A DNA stretch of 64,000 nucleotides from Salinisphaera sp963835375 (GTDB lineage Bacteria; Pseudomonadota; Gammaproteobacteria; Nevskiales; Salinisphaeraceae). Location: the NCBI GenBank assembly GCA_963835375.1, contig CAWIGB010000020.1, forward strand, positions 1 through 64,000, read 5' to 3'. The first letter of the stretch is position 1, and each line of letters starts with the position of its first letter. Of this stretch, positions 7,751 through 15,435 are shown one piece after another. The position numbers and the translations under genes were made by a program. The notes beneath the pieces were generated by a model. It worked only from the letters and a program-made list of their open reading frames with translations. It was not told the DNA's origin and did no database searches.

Positions 7751-8917
7751 CTATGGCTGCAAAGGCGGTTCGGTGTGGACTCGCGTCTCGCGCCCGGCGC
7801 GAATGTCGTTGATTTCCTTGGACGTCTCGGCCACCTGATCGCCGTCGGCGAGCACGGCATAGTCGAGTGTGAAGTCGCGTGAGGCGCCGGCGGCGAGGGT
7901 GGGTACGCGGCCGGCCCGGCGTTCGACGGCTCGGTTGTAGGGGAAGCCGCTGCCGGGCTCGACGCCGGTCACATAGCCCTGTTTGAGGGTGTCGGTGTTC
8001 TTCCAGAGCGTGAGACAGGGCAGCTGATCGACCCGGTAGCGAAGAACTACGCCCCGGTCGGCCGCGGCGTTGTGCAGCAGGGCGGTGGTGCGGTTGTCGT
8101 GGTTCGCGTAGGGCCAGAGGTTGTAGGCCTGTTCGTCGAAGTGGGGCGTCGGACCGCGGTATGTGGGCCAGGTATCGAGGTCGCGCGCGGCATAGGCATT
8201 GAAGGGCGCGATCTCGCGGACGGGCGCGTCGAATCGGGCGTTCTCCTCAAGCAACGGCGGCCCGAAGTTGCCGTGGTAGAGGATCTGGAACTCGCGTTCG
8301 TAGTCACTCTGATTGGTCAGCCGGTCGCTGACCTGGAATGCGGTGCTGCCGGGCAGCGTGGAGATTTCGGTCCACATATCGAAATCGGCGAATTTGAACG
8401 TGGCCTCCCGCACTCGGCCGCGCACGCGGATGCGGTGGGGCGGCTCGGGATCGACCACGACCTCCACGCGCGAGGCCGGCGTGTTGCCGGCGCGACCGTG
8501 CAAGGTGAGTAGATGGTCGCCGTCCATGCCGGGATGGCCGGACCACGCATAACCGCCGCGTACGAGCATTTCGTTGAAGCCGTCCAGCCAGCCGAGCCCG
8601 CCGCGTGCCTGCAGGTCGATGAAGGCCGGATGCACGACCTCCTTGACCGGCGAATCCCAGCCGAGGGTGATATCGCCGGCACGTACGCGAAGGATGCTCA
8701 TGCCGCGCGTGGGCACGACGGTGAAGACGAGGTGGCCATTATCGACTTCGATCAGCGTGACGCCGTCCTGCTTGCCGCCGTGCAGGCTGTATTGGCGCAC
8801 CGAGAACGCGAACTCGTCGGCGATGCCGAGCGTGGTGTGGCTGATGGACCAGACGACGTCGCGCTCCGGGGTGCCGGTGTCCGCGAGAACGAATGTCGTA
8901 CCGTCAGTCTTGGCCAT
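7751..8917 (-). CDS. DUF4432 / aldose 1-epimerase superfamily protein
   Basis: A 388-residue protein of the DUF4432 group within the galactose mutarotase fold. Supporting stretches are VVPTRGMSILRVRAGD, GWDSPVKEVVHP, GWLDGFNEMLVRGG, a LTLHGRAGN motif with the conserved His, and a late VTGVEPGSGFPYNR. Such proteins bind sugars and are presumed to act on sugar anomers or related metabolites. The start MAKTDG at 8917 is chosen because CGGAG lies 7 bases upstream on the coding strand; a longer frame to 9001 exists but has no such site. It stands alone; no sugar catabolic genes are adjacent. Substrate unknown. Confidence 0.85.
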   Translation of the reverse strand: MAKTDGTTFVLADTGTPERDVVWSISHTTLGIADEFAFSVRQYSLHGGKQDGVTLIEVDNGHLVFTVVPTRGMSILRVRAGDITLGWDSPVKEVVHPAFIDLQARGGLGWLDGFNEMLVRGGYAWSGHPGMDGDHLLTLHGRAGNTPASRVEVVVDPEPPHRIRVRGRVREATFKFADFDMWTEISTLPGSTAFQVSDRLTNQSDYEREFQILYHGNFGPPLLEENARFDAPVREIAPFNAYAARDLDTWPTYRGPTPHFDEQAYNLWPYANHDNRTTALLHNAAADRGVVLRYRVDQLPCLTLWKNTDTLKQGYVTGVEPGSGFPYNRAVERRAGRVPTLAAGASRDFTLDYAVLADGDQVAETSKEINDIRAGRETRVHTEPPLQP

Positions 8918-9402
8918 GGTGCGGCTCCGATGGTCAGTCAGCGCATGAAGGGCGGCTCGTCTGTCGCCGAGAGCCTGTTGGCACAGCGTAGGCCGGTTCA
9001 ATTTCCAACCGCAATGACCGGGCCGGATGTTGCACGCCCGGGCATGGGGTGGGTCGCATGATGTGCATGCTCACATTCCGGGCTAACTCCGGATTATGGT
9101 GTTTCTATACGACACAGCCGGCGGGCTCCGGTCGGCCCGATTGATACCGACGCCGAGTTGATGGGTCCCGTTCGGTAGCGTGGCTGGCGAATCGGAGCGG
9201 ATCGGAGGGGATCGGAGGGGATCGGAGGGGAAGATTTGTGACCACCAGCCGGCCTGTCGGGACATATGGGGGGCGTCGAAGCGAGAACGCTTTCTGCAGG
9301 CGCGACGCATTTGTGGCGGCGGCATGCATCTGTTAGTGGTTTCCGCTCGTTCCCTGGAACGACAAGTAAAAAAAGATCAAGTAATGACAAGGGGGAGCAG
9401 AT
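8918..9402. other. Intergenic region with a short tandem repeat
   Basis: Divergent spacer between the DUF4432 gene and the lipase. No gene seen; holds a four-copy 10-bp tandem repeat at 9191-9230 and presumably both promoters. Confidence 0.5.
9191..9230 (+). repeat. 10-bp tandem repeat, four copies
   Basis: Units ATCGGAGCGG then three times ATCGGAGGGG. Exact copies of a purine-rich unit are prone to slippage. About 170 bases upstream of the lipase start. Confidence 0.9.
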
Positions 9403-10812
9403 ATGACGATATTCAAGCGGGGTATCGTGCTTTTCGTTTTCGGCCTGGCCGTTGCGGTCGCCGGTACGGCGCAGGCGGGGGATTCCATCCCGCTGCCCCG
9501 GAATGATGCGTTCTACACGCCGCCCGCCGGTTATGAGTCGCTCTCGAACGGGACGGTTCTGCAGAGCCGCAAGATCAACGCCGAATTCCTGACGCCTTTT
9601 TTATCCACGTCCGTGACGAGCCATTTCGGCACGTTGATCGGCAGCTTTGCGCCTTACCTGAAAGAGCTGAAGAACCTGAAGATAAATGCCTATCAGGTTC
9701 TGTATAAATCGACGGACGGTGAAGGCCGCGCCGTAGCGGAAGCCGCGACCATTCTGGTGCCCCAGGGCTCGTGGGCGGGCCATGCCACCATGGGCGCCGA
9801 TCGACCGCTGGTGGCTTTTCAGTCGGCAGAGGATTCGGTTTCCACCCATTGCGAACCGTCCTACACCCTGCGCGCCGGTATGTTGGCGAACAAAGGCGGG
9901 AGCGGCAGCATTTCGCAGTTTGATGTACTGCTTTCCTTCCCTGCCCTGGCCGAAGGCTATGCCGTCGTCTACGCGGATTACGAGGGCCCCAGGTCGGAGT
10001 GGCTGGCCGGCAAGAACGAGGCACACGGGGTGCTTGACGGTATTCGCGCGGCGCTGCAGTACGGCCCCGCGGGGCTGGCCGAGGGTACGAAAGTCGCACT
10101 CTGGGGGTATTCCGGCGGCGGCGGGGCGACCGGCTGGGCCGCGGAGCAGGCTCAGGTCTACGCTCCCGGACTGAACATCGTCGGCGCGGCCATTGGCGCG
10201 AGTTCCAATGATGATCTGGGGGGTGTGTACACCGCCAACAACGGCACCTATACGGACGGTTTTCTGCCGATGGCCATCGTGGCATTGACGCGCGCATTTC
10301 CGGATAGCAGCGTCACGCCCTATCTGACACCGGACGGTAAGCAACTGCTCGCCCGTGCGGGCGATAGCGACGCCTGTTCGATCCAGAATCTGGCCAAATT
10401 CGCTTTTGCCGGGAAGCTCGAGCGATACACGACTACGCCGTCGCAACCGTTGACGCGCCTGCCTCCGGCCAGAAAACTGTTCCGCGCCAACAGCCTGCTT
10501 GATCAGCCGCTAACACCGAAGATGCCTGTCCTCAAGTATCACGACGTGTTGGACACCATTATCCCGGTGAAGGGCGGTAACGAACTGGCGAAAAAGTACT
10601 GCGAGGCGGGCGGCCGGGTCGAAGTCCTGCGGACATCGACGCCGGCACCGGTTCATCTGCTGGTGCATGGCGCCGGTGCGATCGAGGGCGATCTGCCGGC
10701 ATTGCACTACATCACCAATCGCTTCAAAGGAATATCGCCGCGGGACGACTGCTCGCGGTCGTGGCGGTGGTCGTTGACTTTCCTGCCTTATCGCCCCTAC
10801 TCGACGCAATAG
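9403..10812 (+). CDS. Secreted lipase (LIP family)
   Basis: A 469-residue alpha/beta hydrolase of the secretory lipase family. Residues 1-25 form a signal peptide (FKRGIVLFVFGLAVAVA, cut after AQA). The nucleophile elbow GYSGGGG puts the catalytic Ser near residue 237; the acid is probably in YHDVLDTIIP, where the text VLKYHDxxD is typical, and the His is in the PVHLLVHG region. It would hydrolyse triglyceride or ester substrates outside the cytoplasm. A GGGGGAG site lies 7 bases upstream of the ATG. The last 25 residues (RSWRWSLTFLPYRPYS) look unrelated to the family and could be an unusual tail. Monocistronic. Confidence 0.88.
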   Translation: MTIFKRGIVLFVFGLAVAVAGTAQAGDSIPLPRNDAFYTPPAGYESLSNGTVLQSRKINAEFLTPFLSTSVTSHFGTLIGSFAPYLKELKNLKINAYQVLYKSTDGEGRAVAEAATILVPQGSWAGHATMGADRPLVAFQSAEDSVSTHCEPSYTLRAGMLANKGGSGSISQFDVLLSFPALAEGYAVVYADYEGPRSEWLAGKNEAHGVLDGIRAALQYGPAGLAEGTKVALWGYSGGGGATGWAAEQAQVYAPGLNIVGAAIGASSNDDLGGVYTANNGTYTDGFLPMAIVALTRAFPDSSVTPYLTPDGKQLLARAGDSDACSIQNLAKFAFAGKLERYTTTPSQPLTRLPPARKLFRANSLLDQPLTPKMPVLKYHDVLDTIIPVKGGNELAKKYCEAGGRVEVLRTSTPAPVHLLVHGAGAIEGDLPALHYITNRFKGISPRDDCSRSWRWSLTFLPYRPYSTQ

Positions 10813-10896
10813 ACCAGTCACCGGGGGATGAGGGCGTCCCATCCTCTGTCCCGGCCTTGTTTCGAGTGCTGCCGGGCGCCGCGTTGCCCAGGCCGA

Positions 10897-12060
10897 TCAA
10901 CGCTGGCGCACGTGTGGAGGGAACAGCAGCGCGGTCGCAAGCGAGAGGGCGGCGGTGGCAAAAAACATCGGCGCCGGGCCAAAAGCGGTGGCCGAATAGC
11001 CGGCCAGCACCGGGCCGACGATGTTACCTGCTGCGAACAACGACAGAACCACCGTGAAACCCAGTGTCGGCGTGCTCGGATAAAGACTTTCACTCCAGAA
11101 CGAAAAGATCGCGCTCAGGACCATGACGCACACACCCTGCAGTGCGGCCGAAAGCAAGACCGACCACCACGCCGCCGGCCAGCCCCCGAGCAGAGCAACC
11201 GAGACGCCGGAACAAATGAAGATAACGCGTACCAACGCCGGTAATCCGGTTCGTTGCTTGATGTCGGCCGTGGCCAGGCCGATGAGCCCGCCGAGGCCGA
11301 AGGCGATATACAGCACCGGGCCCGACAGCTCGTCGGAAAGCCCGGCGAGACCCCCACTATGCGAGACCCGATCGACGGCGAAGGATAGATAGATACTGTT
11401 CGTGATGCCGAACGAGCCGGCGATGGCATAGAGCGGGAGCGCGGGCCGCCCCCAGGCCCGCCACGTCAACCGGCGTGTGTTGGCATGTTCCGCCGGCGCT
11501 CGCAAGCCCCGCAGCGCCCAGCTGTTGCCGAGCGCCGACACCAGCGCGGCGGCTGCAAACAGCAGCCACGCCAGCCGCCAGCCATAGGAAAAACCGGTTG
11601 CCCCGATCGCCAGCGCGCCCGAGCAGGCGATGCCGACGGTCGTGCCCGTGCTGACGATCGACAGCGTGCGCGCACGTCTGGTCTCGGCCACCGCTTGCTC
11701 CACCGCATCGTTGAACGGGGTCCAGCAGAACCCGGCGCTGGTCGCAGCGAGCACGACCCCAAGTGCCAGTACGTACACGCCCTGAGCGGATGCCACGAGC
11801 AGAAAACCTGCGAGTGCCGCGACAGAGCCGGCAACGACCGGCAAGCGTGCGCCGCGACGTGCGACCAGCATGCCGGCCAGCAGAAGCGCGACGAAGAAGC
11901 CGGCAAAGGCTGCGCTGGCGATCAGACCGGCGGTCGACTGCGACAGCCCGAACAGATCGCGGAACCGCGGCAGGAACAGCCCGTAGCCAATACGCGCTGG
12001 GCCGAAGGCAATCGCCGTTGCCCAGGCACCGCTTGTCGCCAATTCCGAGGATCGACGCAT
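10897..12060 (-). CDS. MFS transporter, YbfB/YjiJ-like
   Basis: A 387-residue major facilitator protein with twelve predicted membrane segments. The early FGPARIGYGLFLPRFRDLFGL segment, GLIASAAFAGFF and the GARLPVV loop between TM2 and TM3 resemble the YbfB/YjiJ (MFS_4) group, whose substrates are unknown. The gene faces the lipase gene tail to tail and has no operon partner. A helix-breaking FCWTPFNDAVEQ motif follows TM4. No regulator is adjacent. Confidence 0.85.
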   Translation of the reverse strand: MRRSSELATSGAWATAIAFGPARIGYGLFLPRFRDLFGLSQSTAGLIASAAFAGFFVALLLAGMLVARRGARLPVVAGSVAALAGFLLVASAQGVYVLALGVVLAATSAGFCWTPFNDAVEQAVAETRRARTLSIVSTGTTVGIACSGALAIGATGFSYGWRLAWLLFAAAALVSALGNSWALRGLRAPAEHANTRRLTWRAWGRPALPLYAIAGSFGITNSIYLSFAVDRVSHSGGLAGLSDELSGPVLYIAFGLGGLIGLATADIKQRTGLPALVRVIFICSGVSVALLGGWPAAWWSVLLSAALQGVCVMVLSAIFSFWSESLYPSTPTLGFTVVLSLFAAGNIVGPVLAGYSATAFGPAPMFFATAALSLATALLFPPHVRQR

Positions 12061-12367
12061 ATCCGCTCCCGTTGAACAATTCGCGAAGGCGCCGCGCCCT
12101 GGTCCCCAACCGTACTAACGATGGCAGCCCGGTTCGGACCAAGCGGCGTCTTCGGCCGCCATGCTAGGGCGCTGAAGAAGGCTCGGCTCTAGGGGTGTTT
12201 ACCCGGCTGCGCGGCGGTGGCCATGCGAGGCCGGAACCCCATGCTCGCGGATGGGTCAAGGGTTGTTGCGGCTGAGTCCGTGATCGCATGGGCAGGCCAG
12301 TGCGCCGGGGCGATGAGTCCAGTAATATCGGAAGCGCATCAATGACGGCTTCTGACGGAGACCCGGG
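12061..12367. other. Divergent intergenic region
   Basis: About 300 bases between the MFS gene and the cyclic-nucleotide-binding gene, which diverge. Must hold both promoters; no clear box seen. Confidence 0.5.
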
Positions 12368-12838
12368 ATGGCGAAAAAAATAGAAAAACTGCTTGCGGAG
12401 CAGAGTTTTTTCTCCGACTTCAGTCGCAAGGACCTGTCGTTCCTGGCCGATGCCGCGGAGCGGCAGACGCTGAACAAGAATCGTGTTCTATTCAACCAGC
12501 GCACCCCGGCCCATGAGTTCTACTTTGTGCTGTCCGGCCTGATCACGCTGCAAGTACCGGCAATCGAAGGGCCGGCGCTGATGTTGCAGAAGGTCGGGGC
12601 GGGATCGGTGCTCGGATGGTCGTGGCTGATTCCGCCGTATGAATGGAGTTTTCAGGCCGAGGCGGATGAAGATAGCGAGCTACTCGTTTTCGATGGTCAG
12701 CGGATTCTGGCGCGCTGCGAGGCAGAGCCGGCCTTTGGCTACGAAGTGATGAAGCGTTTTTCCACGCTCATGTCCGATCGTCTGGCTTATTCCCGCGAGC
12801 GGATGATGGCGGAGTGGAATCCGCCCGGTTTCGCATAG
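12368..12838 (+). CDS. Stand-alone cyclic nucleotide-binding domain protein
   Basis: A 156-residue protein that is essentially one Crp-type beta-barrel: FSDFSRKDLSFLADAAE, a EFYFVLSGLITLQ strand pair, then VGAGSVLGWSWLIPP in place of the usual phosphate-binding cassette, and a C-terminal helix EVMKRFSTLMSDRL. There is no helix-turn-helix, so it is not a DNA-binding Crp/Fnr protein. The cassette lacks the classic RxA pair, so nucleotide binding is doubtful. GGAGACCCGGG precedes the ATG. It is probably a sensory or regulatory subunit; partner unknown. Confidence 0.82.
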   Translation: MAKKIEKLLAEQSFFSDFSRKDLSFLADAAERQTLNKNRVLFNQRTPAHEFYFVLSGLITLQVPAIEGPALMLQKVGAGSVLGWSWLIPPYEWSFQAEADEDSELLVFDGQRILARCEAEPAFGYEVMKRFSTLMSDRLAYSRERMMAEWNPPGFA

Positions 12839-13133
12839 CGGGCCAGAGCGCTCCACTGAGCATCGGGACGGCCGAGTAATGCTGCTGGATTTCAAGCCAG
12901 CCTCATCGCGGATCTCCGCCGTGAGCGGCTGCCCGGGTTCCGCGAGGGCATCGATCAGCGGTTGGTTCAGGTCCCTACGTTAGGACAAGCCCGTGATTTG
13001 TGCAGTGTGCCTGGCTTCACTCTCAGTGCATGGGAGAATTGATGCGCTGCCTCATTGCGCGCGTGAACGGGCCGGACCTATGCTGTTGGTGATCTGAATT
13101 GTCGTTATTCGGCCCTGCAGCGGGAGCAAGCTC

Positions 13134-14456
13134 ATGCCAGACCACAGCCACCGGGATCGGCGTTCGTGCCGAAGCGTTGTTGTTCAAGGCTTTACCAATT
13201 GCCTGCTCGACCCGTCCGAGCCGATGCTGGGCCCGGTGGAGAATGGCGGCACGATCATCGCCAATACGGCGCCCGGCTGCTGGGGGCCGATGATCACGCC
13301 GAGCCTTCGCGGGGGGCACGAGGTGACGCGTCCCGTGTACGTCGACGGTGCCGAGCCGGGCGATGGCGTTGTCATCCGTATCCGCGATATCACCGTTACG
13401 TCCATTGCGACCGCGTCCGGCCATGACAGCTCGCCCGACGGTTTCTGTCTGGGCGATCCCTATGTGGCCGCCCGCTGCCCGGTCTGCGATACGCTCTGGC
13501 CGGAAACCCATATCGAAGGCGTGGGCCAGGATTCGGTGAAGTGCGACCGATGCGGCAACGCGGTGAAGCCGTTCGAAATCGTGCACGGCTATACGGTCAC
13601 CTTCGACGATACCCGCGAGGTGGGGCTCACGCTGCCTTCGGCTGCGGCGCGGAACATCGCGGCCCGGGCGGATCACTATTCCGCACTGCCGGACGAGAGC
13701 CGCCAGCATTCGATTCTGAACTATGCGCCGTCGGACATGCCGGGCGTGATGGTTCGCATGCGTCCGTTTCTCGGCCAGCTGGGCACGTGTCCATCCACCA
13801 CGATGCCCGATTCGCACAATGCCGGCGACTTCGGCGCGTTTCTCGTGGGCGCCCCGCATGAGTACGCGTTGACCGCCGACCAGTTGGCCGAGCACAAGAC
13901 CGACGGCCATATGGATATCGATGCGGTCCGTGCCGGTGCCATTCTGGTCGCGCCGGTCAAGGTCGCGGGCGCGGGCATTTACATGGGGGACATGCACGCC
14001 GGCCAGGGCGATGGCGAAATCGCCGGTCATACCATGGACGTATCAGGCAGCGTGACGCTTCAGGTGGAAGTGTTGAAGGGCTATCCGATCGACGGGCCGG
14101 TCCTGTTCCCGTTGCTCGAGGACCTGCCGCCGATGGCGCGCCCATTCAGCGCCGCCGAAAAAACCAAGGCTGCGCGACTGGCAGCCCAGTGGGGCGTGGA
14201 TGAAATCGAAGAGGTCGCGCCCATCTCGGTTATCGGCACCGCCGCTGGCATGAACGACGCCATTGTCAACGGACTCACGCGCGCCGCTGCCTTGTTGGAC
14301 ATGAGCGTTGCCGAGGTCCGGAATCGGGCGACGATCAATGGCGCGATTGAAATCGGCCGCGATCCCGGCGTGGTTCACGTCACCTTCCTTGCGCCTCTGG
14401 CGCGGCTCGACGCTGTGGGCCTCGGCGACTACGCGCGCGAGCAGTATGCGCTGTAG
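13134..14456 (+). CDS. Acetamidase/formamidase family hydrolase
   Basis: A 440-residue member of the FmdA_AmdA family, which hydrolyses short-chain amides to ammonia and acid. Conserved stretches are GPVENGGTIIANTAPGCWG, the DGAEPGDGVVIRIRDI loop, MPDSHNAGDFGAF and the metal- or substrate-binding GDMHAGQGDGEI. Unusually it carries a CPVC...CDRC insertion at about residues 120-140 that looks like a zinc knuckle. The N-terminal 20 residues match the family weakly. A GGGAG site lies upstream of the ATG. No transporter or regulator of amide use is adjacent. Confidence 0.88.
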   Translation: MPDHSHRDRRSCRSVVVQGFTNCLLDPSEPMLGPVENGGTIIANTAPGCWGPMITPSLRGGHEVTRPVYVDGAEPGDGVVIRIRDITVTSIATASGHDSSPDGFCLGDPYVAARCPVCDTLWPETHIEGVGQDSVKCDRCGNAVKPFEIVHGYTVTFDDTREVGLTLPSAAARNIAARADHYSALPDESRQHSILNYAPSDMPGVMVRMRPFLGQLGTCPSTTMPDSHNAGDFGAFLVGAPHEYALTADQLAEHKTDGHMDIDAVRAGAILVAPVKVAGAGIYMGDMHAGQGDGEIAGHTMDVSGSVTLQVEVLKGYPIDGPVLFPLLEDLPPMARPFSAAEKTKAARLAAQWGVDEIEEVAPISVIGTAAGMNDAIVNGLTRAAALLDMSVAEVRNRATINGAIEIGRDPGVVHVTFLAPLARLDAVGLGDYAREQYAL

Positions 14457-14589
14457 CTGGGTGAAGGGATCAGCCGTCGCGGCGTTGCACGCGCCGGCCG
14501 GTTCGGGCTGCCAGCTCAGGCCGGCGCCGGGGCGCTGAGCAGGGCGCTCGGGGCCAGCCCTCCGAATATCGGTGTATTGAGGTCGATTC
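14457..14589. other. Spacer before the IS relic
   Basis: No gene seen between the amidase stop and the transposase remnant. Confidence 0.4.
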
Positions 14590-15250
14590 AGTCTTATTTT
14601 ACTCCGGCGGCCAAATACCCAAGGGATCGTCACGTCGCATATGCCCCGTCCCGGGGGGCTGAAATAATGGCGGACGTGATCAACGCGTCAGTGGATGCTG
14701 GGTAGGGCGCCGAACATGTGTTGATGAAGCGCCCGAGCTGAGCGGGCCGGCGGATGGCGATGGCCACGCGCTTTCAGATCGTTGTTGCAATACTCGTCGG
14801 GATTCAGCTGCGGCAAGGAGGACGGCAGATCAGAACAGTTCGATCGCATCGACGTTCTCATGGACCCGGTCGCGTAACGACGTGACTGCGGTGCGCGGGC
14901 AGGTTGTCCAGGACGACAAAGACCTTGCGATTGCTGCTGGCAATCAAACGCTTGAAGAATCGAATCGGTAACGTGGCATGCCTCGGCTCGTCGAACAGCA
15001 TGAGGCGCATCGGCCCGGCATTGGTGACGGTCGAGATCATCTGGACGCGAACCCGACGTGCCGGAGTCGGGGCTACCCGCGCCTGGCCGCGCGGCGTATA
15101 GGAGCGGCCTTCGACACGAGGTTCATGGCCACGTTGTGCGGCTGGATTGCGGGAGCGAGTAGAGCACTTTAAAGACCACGAATTCACGCTGATCAAGAAA
15201 GCGTCATGCAGCGTGTTCACTTCAGGGACATTCAGCCGGAGCGAGCGCAT
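14590..15250 (-). pseudogene. IS630-family transposase remnant
   Basis: On the minus strand, pieces of a DDE transposase can be read in different frames: GRSYTPRGQARV, then MISTVTNAGPMRLMLFDEP, KVFVVLDNLPAHRSHVV (second Asp, with the DNxxxH signature), and after a frame break LPQLNPDEYCNNDLKARGH (the Glu). This is the IS630 layout, lacking the N-terminal helix-turn-helix half and interrupted by at least two frame breaks and stops. No terminal inverted repeats found. It adjoins the decayed attC at 15315, so an insertion may have accompanied loss of a cassette region here. Confidence 0.75.
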
Positions 15251-15314
15251 TTTTCGGTTGTTTGATCCTTGTCATGTCGAGGAATCTGCAGATCGGTTAT
15301 TAGAAGATGTTCCG

Positions 15315-15414
15315 TTTTAACGGGATGCTGCAGCCGACCCCTCAAAGCTGTCGGGCTTCCGGTTGTCGCTTCAAACTTCGGCCACTCCGGCGGCAGCCGA
15401 GCTTGGTGTCAAGA
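15315..15414 (+). repeat. Decayed solitary attC-like site
   Basis: About 100 bp with the same plan as attC sites 2 and 3: TTTTAAC, then GCTGCAGCCGACC, a middle with CTTCGGCCACTCCGG, and GGCAGCCGAGCTTGG. The right core that should be GGCGTTAG reads GGTGTCAAG, so it has lost recombination function. It lies 11 kb beyond the array, next to an IS630 relic and 22 bases before the ATPase start. Confidence 0.75.
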
Positions 15415-15435
15415 CCTTCGCGCAGGAATCGATTA

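Noticed and set aside
15307..15435. N-terminal extension of the ATPase frame
   Set aside because: The added 43 codons lie in the attC-like relic and are not protein-like.
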